Assembly: GCA_964407695.1 (NCBI GenBank)
Contig: CAYOWQ010000010.1
Location: 77,563-141,562 of the forward strand
Source of the DNA: CAYOWQ01 sp964407695
Lineage (GTDB): Bacteria; Planctomycetota; Phycisphaerae; Phycisphaerales; SM1A02
Direction of reading: 5' to 3'
DNA: 64,000 bases
Shown: in pieces, positions 23,713 to 32,698 of the stretch
How positions within the stretch are numbered: the first letter of the stretch is position 1
How the letters are laid out: each line of letters opens with the position of its first letter
Notes under the pieces: model-generated
What the model saw: the letters and a program-made list of their open reading frames with translations, nothing else
What the model was told of the DNA's origin: nothing
Databases searched by the model: none
Made by a program: the position numbers and the translations under genes

Positions 23713-25346
23713 TGCCCCGAACGGCTCGATTCCGCATCGATGCGATGGCCCAGTTGTGGACTGAATTGTCCTATGCCCCGGCCGACACCCGATCGCGGCA
23801 GATGGACGCGGTCGAATCGCTGGTCATCGATCTGGACCCGGACTCGAGCTATCCGCTCGATTACGTGGTGTTTCGAATTACGGGGTATCGACCGGATGTG
23901 AGGCTGGAGTCGCCTGTGCTGGTCGGCGAGGCATTGCTGGCCGATCTGGTCACCATGATTCAGCTCTTCAGCCAGGATCTCGATCTGGATGCGAACGATC
24001 GAGGGGGAGCGCTGCGGCCGACCGAGTTGGCCCGGGAATGGAATGTCTCGACGCGGACGCTGCATCGATATCGTCAGCGCGGGCTCATGTTTCATGTGGT
24101 GAGGTATGGCGATGGTCGGTCGGCTCTGGCGTGCTATCGCGAGGAGGCGGAGCGCTTTCGACGATCTCATTCATCTCAGATCGAGGAAGCGTCGGAATAC
24201 ACCCGCATCGAGCCAAGGACCGAGGAGATCATCGTGGCCAGGGCCCGTGACCTGAGGCAGCGCGAGCCGTACACGCTGAATCAGGCGGCCACCATTCTTG
24301 CAAAGGAATTTGGTCGATCACGCGAGACGATCCGCGCGCTGATTCACCGCCATTTGTCGGTGGCGGATGAGTTCCGAGAGCGGGGGCCGCTCAGTGCGCG
24401 GGAACAGAGATTTGCCTATCGAGCGTGGCGGCTGGGATGTTCGCTGGGATCACTGGCAGACCGACTGGGGCGAGGACAGGCAGCGCTGCATCGGATCGTC
24501 GCGTTGGAACGTGCTCGGGCTATTCGCGAACTTTCCATTCGCTGGATTGAGCTACCTACGTTTGAGCTCGACGAATCCGGAGAGGTGATTCTTGCGCCGG
24601 AGGCGGTGGCGTGCCCACAGCCGGCATGGCCGGTCGCCAACGACGCCATCACGTTGCTGCAGATGACAAAGCCATCGCGGTCAGCGCGGGGCACGAAGAT
24701 CTCCCCAGCGATGATTGCAGCCTACAACTTTCTCAAGCGGAGGGCCGTGCGTGCTCTGGATGGGCTTGGGGCTCGCCCGACGTCGTCGATTCTGGATCGA
24801 ATTGAAACCGACCTGCGGTGGGCGGCGCTGTTGAAATCGTCGATGGTCTGGTTGCTGGTTCCGGCCATCCTTCAGCGAGCTGAGATTGCCTTAAACCGAC
24901 CGCTCGAAGAGCTTCGGCCCGAATTGATCCGCATGATCCTCCGCGCGTGCTTTGGAAGCGCTGCCAGCGCCATTGAGTTGCACGATCCAACCCGTAGTTA
25001 TGCGATCGACCGTTGGTGGAAACCCACGCTGGACGAAACCCTCGCTCCACTCGTGGCATCGGGATTGGACCGATTGGCTGCGGCGAAGAATCCGGTCGGG
25101 TCGGTCTGGACCGCCGACCCGTTTGATCGAGTCTGTCCGTGGCAGGAGATGCTCGGTCCATCCAACCAGTGGAGGAATCGACTGGGGATTCTCAAGGAGC
25201 CCGATCGCGCGCTCCTGAGTCAACGATTCGGCTGGGCAGGCAAGGCGCCGCAGACGATCGACTCGCTGGCGGCGGGGCTGACGATGCCAGTGGCTTCGGT
25301 GACGCGGCGGATTTCTTCCCTGATCGCGGCGATTCGAAGGGCATGA
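23712..25346 (+). CDS. Large multi-HTH protein with sigma-70 region 4-like C-terminus
   Basis: A 544-residue cytoplasmic protein. Several helix-turn-helix units are visible: residues about 101-126 (R-P-T-E-L-A-R-E-W-N-V-S-T-R-T-L-H-R-Y), about 199-226 (L-N-Q-A-A-T-I-L-A-K-E-F-G-R-S-R-E-T-I-R) and about 245-280. The C-terminal 47 residues (L-S-Q-R-F-G-W, then I-D-S-L-A-A-G-L-T-M-P-V-A-S-V-T-R-R) match the layout of sigma-70 region 4. No clear region 2 with its aromatic melting residues is seen. It may be a divergent sigma factor or a DNA-binding regulator of the planctomycete lineage. Its start overlaps the mqnA stop by one base. Confidence 0.6.
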   Translation: MPRTARFRIDAMAQLWTELSYAPADTRSRQMDAVESLVIDLDPDSSYPLDYVVFRITGYRPDVRLESPVLVGEALLADLVTMIQLFSQDLDLDANDRGGALRPTELAREWNVSTRTLHRYRQRGLMFHVVRYGDGRSALACYREEAERFRRSHSSQIEEASEYTRIEPRTEEIIVARARDLRQREPYTLNQAATILAKEFGRSRETIRALIHRHLSVADEFRERGPLSAREQRFAYRAWRLGCSLGSLADRLGRGQAALHRIVALERARAIRELSIRWIELPTFELDESGEVILAPEAVACPQPAWPVANDAITLLQMTKPSRSARGTKISPAMIAAYNFLKRRAVRALDGLGARPTSSILDRIETDLRWAALLKSSMVWLLVPAILQRAEIALNRPLEELRPELIRMILRACFGSAASAIELHDPTRSYAIDRWWKPTLDETLAPLVASGLDRLAAAKNPVGSVWTADPFDRVCPWQEMLGPSNQWRNRLGILKEPDRALLSQRFGWAGKAPQTIDSLAAGLTMPVASVTRRISSLIAAIRRA

Positions 25347-25372
25347 AAAAACCGCTCGGAATCCGAGCGGTT
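25346..25372 (-). terminator. Intrinsic terminator of the rplM-rpsI operon
   Basis: A 10-bp perfect stem (25350-25359 with 25363-25372) and a three-base loop are followed, on the minus strand, by six T residues. It lies 28 bases beyond the rpsI stop and directly abuts the stop of the convergent sigma-like gene. Confidence 0.9.
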
Positions 25373-25400
25373 GGGGATGGTCTGAGTATTTCGAAGTGGC

Positions 25401-25838
25401 TTAGCGCTTCGAGAACTGGAAGCGACGGCGAGCGCCAGCCTGGCCGTACTTCTTCCGTTCGACCTTTCGGTCGTCGCGAGTCAGGAAGCCATATTCGCGA
25501 AGGATCGGCTCGAGGTTCGGGTCGTAGTCCTTCAGGGCACGTCCAAGACCGAGGATGACCGCGCCGGCCTGCCCGGTAAACCCGCCGCCAGTGGTCTTCA
25601 CTTCAACGGTGACGCGGCCCTGTGTGCTGGTCTTGTCAAGAACCGTCTTGATGTTCTTCCGATCGCGCTCTTCGGTGAAGAACTCGACGTAGGGCTTGCC
25701 ATTGACGGTGAATGTGCCATCGCCGGGCTTGAGGCGGACGCGGGCGATCGCGGTCTTGCGGCGACCCGTGCCAAGCCACCAGCCGTGCACGGCGGCCTTG
25801 GGCTGAGCAGAAGGAGATTCGGTGGAGGCGGTCGTCAT
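25401..25838 (-). CDS. rpsI: 30S ribosomal protein S9
   Basis: A 145-residue ribosomal protein. The family core G-T-G-R-R-K-T-A-I-A-R-V-R begins at residue 23 and the C-terminus ends in the conserved K-K-Y-G-Q-A-G-A-R-R-R-F-Q-F-S-K-R, which reaches the P-site tRNA. It has about 15 extra N-terminal residues (Ser/Thr/Pro-rich) relative to E. coli S9. It follows rplM after six bases, the classic L13-S9 operon order. Confidence 0.97.
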   Translation of the reverse strand: MTTASTESPSAQPKAAVHGWWLGTGRRKTAIARVRLKPGDGTFTVNGKPYVEFFTEERDRKNIKTVLDKTSTQGRVTVEVKTTGGGFTGQAGAVILGLGRALKDYDPNLEPILREYGFLTRDDRKVERKKYGQAGARRRFQFSKR

Positions 25839-25844
25839 GGGTGA

Positions 25845-26273
25845 TTAGAGGGGGATTGGCTGTTGCGCCTGGTGCGGATGGGCCGGTCCCGAATAGACCT
25901 TGAGCCTTCGATACATGGCGCGTCCTAAGCGACCCTTCGGGAGCATCGTCTTCACGGCATCCTCGATAAGGCGCTCGGGGTGGGTATCCAGCACGGTTCG
26001 GTAGGACTCAACCTTGAGGCCGCTGGGATACCGGCTGTAGTGCATTCGGAACTTCTGATCGAGCTTGCGGCCCGTCAGTGCGACTTTCTCAGCGTTGGTG
26101 ACAATCACAAAATCGCCGGTTAACACGTGGGGTGTATATTCCGGACGGTGCTTGCCCATAAGAGCCTGCGTGATTTTCGCCGCGAGGCGGCCGAGCACCT
26201 TGCCGTCGGCATCGACGTGGCGCCAGTTGGGCTCAATCTGGTTGGTTTTGGCGAGCGTAGTTTGACGGGGCAT
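25845..26273 (-). CDS. rplM: 50S ribosomal protein L13
   Basis: A 142-residue ribosomal protein. The ATG at 26273 has AGGTG upstream and gives the normal length; the nine extra codons of the longer frame are not conserved. W-R-H-V-D-A-D-G-K-V-L-G-R-L-A is the usual N-terminal signature, and K-G-R-L-G-R-A-M-Y-R-R-L-K-V-Y lies near the C-terminus. L13 is an early-assembly protein of the large subunit. It is the first gene of the rplM-rpsI operon. Confidence 0.97.
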   Translation of the reverse strand: MPRQTTLAKTNQIEPNWRHVDADGKVLGRLAAKITQALMGKHRPEYTPHVLTGDFVIVTNAEKVALTGRKLDQKFRMHYSRYPSGLKVESYRTVLDTHPERLIEDAVKTMLPKGRLGRAMYRRLKVYSGPAHPHQAQQPIPL

Positions 26274-26443
26274 GGAACACCTGCGAGACAGAAGCACCAT
26301 CGGCCGGGCCAGAACGGTTCGGCCGATCGCCCTTCAGCGTGACTGAGTGCGAATCGAAGAGGATACCTGTTTGAGCCGATGTGTCAAGATTGGCAGGGTT
26401 CGAACCGGTCGTTGCAACTCGGTCCTCGATGGTCCGATAACCT

Positions 26444-27949
26444 ATGATTGAGCAGGATCGTAGGGTAGAGTGGATGGAGTATTTTGCCGGAAATCACATG
26501 GAAGATCCACAATCAGAGCTGCAGCCACGTTCCTCCGGAGCCCTTGCCGGTGTCATCGCGTGGGCGATCATCGTGACGGCGATCGCCGTGCATGCCATCC
26601 TTCCCATGCTGGCGGAAGACGAGATGGATGAAGTTGCGACCGAGGTGGTCGATTCAACTTTGGAACTTCAGGCGAAGTGGATCCTTGGGTTTTCGGAGTT
26701 CCTTCCCGAGACCACGCCCGAGGCCAAGAAGCCCATATTGAATTCCGTTGAGGCCATGGGAGGGGGGCCGATCGTTCATCGATTGAAGGTGGCGACCGTG
26801 CTTGGCGAGGTGGGTGGGCCGGAAGCGGCTCTCGGCGCCATCGAGAAGGTCGACGACGCCGTCGACCTCTATGGGGTGTCCTATTCCGAGAGTGAGGAGC
26901 AGATTCGAGACGCGCTGGAGGCTATCTACCTGGCGCGGGCAAATGGAGACGAACCTGCGGCGGATGATGCGCACCTTGCGGAAGACCGCTTGGGTTGGTT
27001 CGGGAAACTCGCCGTGGCAACTCCGGGGTCTGAAATCCGAGAGGAGACTCTTGGGGCGGCGGTGCGACTGGCCGTGGCGATCGTGTCGATCGGTGTTGCT
27101 TATTTCGTGCTGGTGGTGGGTGGCGTGGTTGCGATAGTGGTGGTGGGGATTCTGGCTCTGACGAACACGTGGTGGCGGCGTTGGGGAATCACCCCAAGCG
27201 ATGCGCCCTCATCGATCTACGCGGAAATCTTTGCGGCCTGGTTCGTGCTGTTTCTGGGAGGACAGATCTGCGCCGGCTTGATTGGGGAGCACTTTCCGCC
27301 GGAGGCGTCGATGGTTCCCACGATCGTGGCGTTTCTCGCAAGCCTGCTGGCGGTGGCATGGGGTCCGATTCGTGGGGTGCCCTTTTCGAAGGTCCGTGCG
27401 GATATCGGGTGGGTGGGGGGTCGGTGGGGCGTCCTTGAGCCGGCCGCGGGCGTTTTGGGTTATGCGATGTCGATGCCGCTGTTGATTGCGGGTCTGGTGT
27501 TCATGCTCGCGCTGATGTACGTTCTCGGCCTCGGGGACATGCTGCAAGGAGTCCAGCCGGAGGGGTTTGAACCGGACCCTGGTCCGGCTCACCCGATTGT
27601 TGCAATGGCCGGCGGAAGCGGCTGGATGGTGCTTCAGATCTTCGTACTGGCCAGCATTTGTGCGCCGGTGGTGGAGGAGACGATGTTTCGCGGCGTTTTG
27701 TATCGCCACCTCCGCGGCCTGAGTTGGAAGCTGGGGGCTTTGGCGAGCATTGCGGTGAGTGCGGCGATCAACAGCTTGATTTTCGCTGCAATTCACCCGC
27801 AGGGGCTCGTGGCGATCCCCGTTCTGGGCAGTCTTGCGGTGGGATTCACGCTGATACGGGAATGCCGAAACTCTCTGATCCCATCGATGGTGGCGCACGG
27901 CCTGAGCAATGCGCTGGTGATGACGATTCTGGTTTTCGCAATATCCTGA
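26444..27949 (+). CDS. CPBP-family intramembrane protease (Abi/CAAX type)
   Basis: A 501-residue membrane protein. The catalytic motifs of the C-terminal Abi domain are visible: E-E-T-M-F-R-G (EExxxR), F-A-A-I-H (FxxxH) and H-G-L-S-N-A. At least eight membrane helices are likely. The N-terminal third is unusual for the family: one membrane anchor (about 33-52) and a soluble acidic helical region (about 60-190). ATG codons at 26444, 26474 and 26498 are all possible. Homologues cleave prenylated proteins or give immunity to peptide toxins; which applies here is unknown. Confidence 0.82.
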   Translation: MIEQDRRVEWMEYFAGNHMEDPQSELQPRSSGALAGVIAWAIIVTAIAVHAILPMLAEDEMDEVATEVVDSTLELQAKWILGFSEFLPETTPEAKKPILNSVEAMGGGPIVHRLKVATVLGEVGGPEAALGAIEKVDDAVDLYGVSYSESEEQIRDALEAIYLARANGDEPAADDAHLAEDRLGWFGKLAVATPGSEIREETLGAAVRLAVAIVSIGVAYFVLVVGGVVAIVVVGILALTNTWWRRWGITPSDAPSSIYAEIFAAWFVLFLGGQICAGLIGEHFPPEASMVPTIVAFLASLLAVAWGPIRGVPFSKVRADIGWVGGRWGVLEPAAGVLGYAMSMPLLIAGLVFMLALMYVLGLGDMLQGVQPEGFEPDPGPAHPIVAMAGGSGWMVLQIFVLASICAPVVEETMFRGVLYRHLRGLSWKLGALASIAVSAAINSLIFAAIHPQGLVAIPVLGSLAVGFTLIRECRNSLIPSMVAHGLSNALVMTILVFAIS

Positions 27950-28092
27950 TTCAAGTTGTTATAGGACAATAACTTGGCGAATGGGGGCACCAAAAGAGTC
28001 CATTGGATACGGCGTTTTTTCCTGACGGAACAGAATCGCATCTCCATCGAATAGGATGGAACGTGCGGCCAACGTCGGGCCGGCGGAGTGGG

Positions 28093-28899
28093 ATGAATTC
28101 TGACATGAAGACGGTCATGCTCCTGATCATCGGCGTGGGATGGCTGGTGCCGCGTGTGGCACTGGACGGGGCGGATCTGGCGCTTGAGGGTGTGGCAAGA
28201 TCGTCGGAGGTTTCGCGGGGGTCGGCATCGGAGATTCCTGCGGTTGACGAGTTCCTGGAGAGGCTGTCGAAGCGGTACCACGGACTGGCGTTCTATCGCG
28301 ATCAGATTGTGGTGCAGGAGCGAACGCAGCGCGAGGGAGATGAGCCAACGTATGCCGAGATGCATGCCGAGTGCGTGGTTCGCGACGGCGTGATTGACGT
28401 CGAGACTCCGGCGTCTGAGGTGTTGGCGCGGGTTGGTCCCGGGGTTTCACCTCGACAGACGCCATTGATGAAGCAGTTGAGGTCGCGACATCACCTGTGG
28501 CGAGCGCCACACCTTGGATTGGCGATATGCGACATTGATCTGACCGGATTCAGGGAGGGTGTTGTTGATGGGTTTGACGCGACGGGGTTGGAGCTTGTGC
28601 GAGTGAACGATCGCGATCTGTGGAGGCTTCAACTGGAGAGTCGGCGGGCCGAAGCAGCGGGCCGTGCCTCGTTTGGGCTCTATGTCAACCCGGATTCAAT
28701 GCTGGTGGAGCGAGTCGAGGGGGAGCAGGAACTCGCGGATGGGATCCACTTTGAGACAAGGATCGACATCACACCACTGGTTGCGATCAGCATTGACGAG
28801 CGTGAACAGCCTGGAGGCTCGGCGAGCGTGATCAAGGTGAGCAGCGAACCAGATGTCGTGACGGGCCCGGTTCGATACGGCGAGGCTCCGTTGCTCTGA
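28093..28899 (+). CDS. Hypothetical exported protein
   Basis: A 268-residue protein from the ATG at 28093, which has CGGAG nearby; the longer frame adds 30 unconvincing residues. The N-terminus (M-K-T-V-M-L-L-I-I-G-V-G-W-L) is a signal peptide or anchor. The mature part begins with a helical segment (V-D-E-F-L-E-R-L-S-K-R-Y-H-G-L) and continues beta-rich with many acidic residues (Y-V-N-P-D-S-M-L-V-E-R-V-E-G). The overall pattern recalls LolA-like outer-membrane lipid-sorting folds, but no diagnostic residue is present. Nothing in the context gives a function. Confidence 0.6.
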   Translation: MNSDMKTVMLLIIGVGWLVPRVALDGADLALEGVARSSEVSRGSASEIPAVDEFLERLSKRYHGLAFYRDQIVVQERTQREGDEPTYAEMHAECVVRDGVIDVETPASEVLARVGPGVSPRQTPLMKQLRSRHHLWRAPHLGLAICDIDLTGFREGVVDGFDATGLELVRVNDRDLWRLQLESRRAEAAGRASFGLYVNPDSMLVERVEGEQELADGIHFETRIDITPLVAISIDEREQPGGSASVIKVSSEPDVVTGPVRYGEAPLL

Positions 28900-28945
28900 T
28901 CGTGCGCGCAGCCGGACGACTCAGGAACGCCGGCACGGTCCATGA

Positions 28946-28983
28946 CATAAAAGAAGCCGCGGAATCAGGGGTGAATCCGCGGC
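28946..28983 (-). terminator. Intrinsic terminator of the NTF2-like gene
   Basis: A 12-bp stem with one A-A mismatch (28956-28967 with 28972-28983) and a GGGG loop on the plus strand. On the minus strand it is followed by TTCTTTTATG. It lies 34 bases after the stop at 29018. Confidence 0.8.
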
Positions 28984-29017
28984 GACGCGCCTGTCGTGAG
29001 ATGGGGTTGGAGGGCGA

Positions 29018-29518
29018 TCAGCCGTACATGAATTCCTCGCGAACAATCTTGCCGTTCTTGACGGTATAGACGCCGACCTCGGACATGGTGTTCTTGTCGC
29101 CTGTCTTGCGGTTGGTGGTGGCGATGTTGAATTTCACGGAGAATCCGGTGGCGCCGACATACGGGCCTTCCGCGGAGAACGAATCGACCTGGAAGTTCTC
29201 ATTCCACCATTCGTTCTTGGCCTCGATGCCCTTCATGCCCATCCACATCTGCCCATCGGCCTCGATGGACTCGATATTCCGGTGATACCACTTGCGATAG
29301 GGTTCGGCGAGCTGGCCGGCATTGCAATCCTTCACGAGATCGATGCCGATTTCGCGGGCCGGAGCGCCGGAGCCGGTTCCGATCTTTTTGATCTTCGGAG
29401 CGGCGGAGGTCTTCTTCCTGGAGGATTTCTTCGGCGGCTTGGCGCTGGACTTCTTTCGAGGCGCGGGCTTGGAGGATGACTTCTTGGTTTTCTTCTTGGT
29501 GGACTTCTTCTTGGCCAT
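29018..29518 (-). CDS. NTF2/SnoaL-like protein with Lys-rich N-terminal tail
   Basis: A 166-residue protein from the ATG at 29518, preceded by GAGGAG. The first 45 residues are a Lys/Ser/Pro/Ala tail (A-K-K-K-S-T-K-K-K-T-K-K-S-S-S-K and similar), much like histone H1 or bacterial HC1-type tails. Residues about 55-166 form a SnoaL/NTF2-like alpha+beta domain (C-N-A-G-Q-L-A-E-P-Y, W-W-N-E-N-F, V-G-V-Y-T-V-K-N-G-K-I), which in relatives binds small ligands or acts as an isomerase. The tail suggests binding to nucleic acid or to an acidic partner. The combination is uncommon; the function is unknown. Confidence 0.75.
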   Translation of the reverse strand: MAKKKSTKKKTKKSSSKPAPRKKSSAKPPKKSSRKKTSAAPKIKKIGTGSGAPAREIGIDLVKDCNAGQLAEPYRKWYHRNIESIEADGQMWMGMKGIEAKNEWWNENFQVDSFSAEGPYVGATGFSVKFNIATTNRKTGDKNTMSEVGVYTVKNGKIVREEFMYG

Positions 29519-29587
29519 CGATCGATCTCCTCGGAGAGGATGCGTGCGAAACGAACCCCGGTGCACCGCGCGCCGGAGGCTGAATGT

Positions 29588-32551
29588 TCAGAAGGTTGAG
29601 CGGGCGAGGGAAGCGGAGAACGTGGTCTCGTCGAGAATCTGGTCGTATGTGAGTTCGAGGATCAGGTCGACCTCTGGCATGCGACGTCGGAGGGTCATGG
29701 AGACTGCCCTGAATTCCTCGGCCTTCAGATCGTAACTGGGAACAAGGCTCACGCGATACTTCGGCGTCACCAGATACTCCCAGCCGAGTTCAAGCAGTTC
29801 GTTCTCGCTGGCGGTGAGGAATCGGTATTCGAGGAAGGTGGAAAAAACGGGGGAGTGCGAGATCTGAACACCGGTGGAGCCGCGGGCAAATTCCTCTTCG
29901 TTGAGATCCCAGATCCCGACACCGTTGAAGGCGAGGGTGTCGCTGAAGTTCCATGTTCCGATGCCGAAGAGATGATCGCCGAAGACCGAGTATTCCGGTC
30001 TGAAGTCATAAAACTGAGGCACGGGATGCCGGCGGTCGGCGTCGTTGCCGTTGATCACCGCCCCGGTATCGAGCGTCAGGACGTCAACGCTCTTCCATCG
30101 TCCGGGTCCTCCACGCTGGGTCTGGAGCACGTTTCGCATGCCGAACTTGATCGCCTCGGTGAATTCAGCGCCCTCCACATCCTGGTCGTAGATGGGCAGG
30201 TCGTCGCTGGAAACAGTGGAGTGGCCGTACCAGGCATGAACATACGGCTCCAGGAGGTGCCGAAGGCGATGCAGGTCGAACAAGCGGCTCTCGACATTGT
30301 TATAGACGCGCTGGATGGTGGTCTTGACCCGAACGCCGCCGGAGGCGGAGAACCGAAGCTGGTCGGAATCGGAGGAGTAGTCTTCGAATTCGTCGTCGTA
30401 GTAGCCGGTGAACCTGCCGGCGATGTAGGGCGTGACTTCGAACGGCCCCATCGTCTTGGGAAGCGAGAACTCATGTCGCGTGTCGAAGCGTTCCACGTAG
30501 TCGGTTCGATAGCCGCGGGCGCGGAGCGCATCGGCAATGTTGTCATCCGGGCCGATGCCGAACGCGGCCGAACGAACACCGAGTTCATTGGGCGTTCCAT
30601 CGGTGATTGCAAGAGCCATCCGCGAGCCGCGATACTCGCTGCTGTAGGTGATGGCGTCGTTGAAGAGTGAATCACCATATCGGCGATAGGTGAGTTCCGG
30701 AAGCTTGTCGACGGCGTAGCCGCGGCTTGCAAGGAGTGCATCGTTGGAGAGGAATCCGTTGATGTCGTACTTGCCCAGCACATCAAACGCGACGTTTTCC
30801 CTTACGTACTTGAGATAGAGGCTCGTTTCGTATTCGCGCCGCTGGGTAAAGTCATCGCGACGCCAGGCGCTGATAAACGTTTCGTCGGAGATGAAGGAAA
30901 GCTGGCCCTGCAGAGTCCAGAATCGACTTAGCCGGGAGGTATGCTCCGCGATGGCAACCCCTCGAAGGTCCTCATCGGGATCGACGTTCAGGCCGGCGGA
31001 AGTCTTATCGATGCCATGGTCATAGAGGCCGTAGAGATCAATCTCTCCGGCATGGGGTCCGATGGAATATTTGAAATCGGTGCCGATGGCTGGACCTCGT
31101 TCGGTGAAGCCATCAAGCTTGAGTGTCATGTCGACACCTTCGGGTCGGCGCAGTCCTGTCAGGCCGAAGAAATCCCATTCGGTTTCGATTCGCACCCCGT
31201 CATTGTCGCGATAGCCCGCGGAGGCACGGCGAAGGGGCACGCTGTCGAGTGTGCCGCTGAACCGTGGCCAATAGAAGAAGGGATAGTCGCCGGCTCGAAG
31301 CACGTTGTCACGACTGTCGAACCGTGTCTCGCCGGCGCCGCCCTCGGGGTCCTTGGTAACGGTTACGTAGTTGGCGCCGACACTGAGATGAGGTGTGTAG
31401 AACTCACTGATCGACAGGGTGGCCTTGTCGGCCGACCATTCGCGGGCGGAAAGCTGGCGCATCTCCTTGGCGCGGGCATAGACCGGTCGGCCCAGTTCTC
31501 GCGAATAAGTCCGGAGCACCGCGTCGATCGCCGCAGCGCGATTGCGCTGAACGTCGTAATAGATCTGGTTGGCGCGAACGGTGTATGAACCATCGGTGGC
31601 GATCACCTGGCCCTCGAGGTAGATGCCGATGATCTGGGTTGACCGCAAATCCCGCATGTTTTCGCGAATGGCCGTCAACTCGCCCGGTTTCAGGAATACC
31701 ACGCCGCGCTGGGCGGAAAGGTGTAGATCCACCGCCTTTCCCGATTGATCCAGTCCCTGGTACTCAACGATCATCGACCCCTCGGCGATGATGGCATCCC
31801 CGGCTTCGTCGATCGTGAGGGAATCGGCCGCGAAGCCGAGCCGACCCTCCGGCGAGAAGATCAGTGGCTCCGCCTCCATGGGTGGCATGGGAATCGAGTC
31901 GGGCAGAACGAATGTTTCCGCGGGGGGCAATGGGTTGCCTCCGGGAACAGGTTCGGGCAGCTCGGCCTTCGGCGGGGCATCGATCGCGGGAACGACGTTG
32001 AGGTTCGGCGGACGCACGGTGATCCGCCCGATGTAGTCTGCCAGTCGCCGTTCCGCGGCCACAAGAACCGACGACGACGGCGGCGCCTGGTTATCCCGAA
32101 GAGTGACGGTCATCGTCACCTCCCCGCGAGCACTGCCGGTGACCAGCAGGTTCTCTCCGGTTACCGAGAGGCCGGCGCGTTTCTGAGGATCGTCGACGGT
32201 GGGGAAGTAGAGTGCGACCTGATTGATCAGCCCCGCCTCCGACGGGATGCGATTCATCCAAAGCACTGCGGTCGGGGCAACAAAGTCGTGGGAGCCGATG
32301 GCCACCTTGACATCGCCTTCCAGCAACATGCGCTGAGTGTCGTCCACCTGCCAGGTCCAGGCCCGAATCGCCTGAATGCGGATGGGCCCGGCGACAGGTT
32401 CCACGGGAAGGACGACGCCGCTCAGTCGGTCTCCGGACAGCGGTCTGGAAGAATCGAGGTCCTGTGCCCAGGCCGGACTCGTCCACAGGACGACGAAGAC
32501 CTGGATCCAAACCAACACTCGCCGCCAGCCGGCTTGGAAGGAGCAGCGCAT
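29588..32551 (-). CDS. lptD: LPS-assembly outer-membrane protein LptD/OstA-like
   Basis: A 987-residue protein from the ATG at 32551, which starts the signal peptide (W-I-Q-V-F-V-V-L-W-T-S-P-A-W-A-Q). Two OstA/LptA-like periplasmic segments (about 55-150 and 235-330) are followed by a long beta-barrel portion rich in alternating aromatic and charged residues, ending in F (A-S-L-A-R-S-T-F), typical for outer-membrane insertion. LptD inserts lipopolysaccharide into the outer leaflet together with LptE. A Pro-rich linker (about 180-225) is unusual. The presence of this gene argues for an LPS-bearing outer membrane. Conservation is remote, so the assignment rests on architecture and OstA-type motifs. 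Confidence 0.72.
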   Translation of the reverse strand: MRCSFQAGWRRVLVWIQVFVVLWTSPAWAQDLDSSRPLSGDRLSGVVLPVEPVAGPIRIQAIRAWTWQVDDTQRMLLEGDVKVAIGSHDFVAPTAVLWMNRIPSEAGLINQVALYFPTVDDPQKRAGLSVTGENLLVTGSARGEVTMTVTLRDNQAPPSSSVLVAAERRLADYIGRITVRPPNLNVVPAIDAPPKAELPEPVPGGNPLPPAETFVLPDSIPMPPMEAEPLIFSPEGRLGFAADSLTIDEAGDAIIAEGSMIVEYQGLDQSGKAVDLHLSAQRGVVFLKPGELTAIRENMRDLRSTQIIGIYLEGQVIATDGSYTVRANQIYYDVQRNRAAAIDAVLRTYSRELGRPVYARAKEMRQLSAREWSADKATLSISEFYTPHLSVGANYVTVTKDPEGGAGETRFDSRDNVLRAGDYPFFYWPRFSGTLDSVPLRRASAGYRDNDGVRIETEWDFFGLTGLRRPEGVDMTLKLDGFTERGPAIGTDFKYSIGPHAGEIDLYGLYDHGIDKTSAGLNVDPDEDLRGVAIAEHTSRLSRFWTLQGQLSFISDETFISAWRRDDFTQRREYETSLYLKYVRENVAFDVLGKYDINGFLSNDALLASRGYAVDKLPELTYRRYGDSLFNDAITYSSEYRGSRMALAITDGTPNELGVRSAAFGIGPDDNIADALRARGYRTDYVERFDTRHEFSLPKTMGPFEVTPYIAGRFTGYYDDEFEDYSSDSDQLRFSASGGVRVKTTIQRVYNNVESRLFDLHRLRHLLEPYVHAWYGHSTVSSDDLPIYDQDVEGAEFTEAIKFGMRNVLQTQRGGPGRWKSVDVLTLDTGAVINGNDADRRHPVPQFYDFRPEYSVFGDHLFGIGTWNFSDTLAFNGVGIWDLNEEEFARGSTGVQISHSPVFSTFLEYRFLTASENELLELGWEYLVTPKYRVSLVPSYDLKAEEFRAVSMTLRRRMPEVDLILELTYDQILDETTFSASLARSTF

Positions 32552-32698
32552 GACGCGGCTGAAGGTCACAGCGCGGATGATACGACCGCCGGGAAGTCGC
32601 GCCAACGTGCTCTGGAATGAAGTTCGGCTTCATCGGATCGGACCTGCTACCATCCCTCTCCCATTCGGGTGTCAGAATGAGGTGGAGCCGTATCGGAC

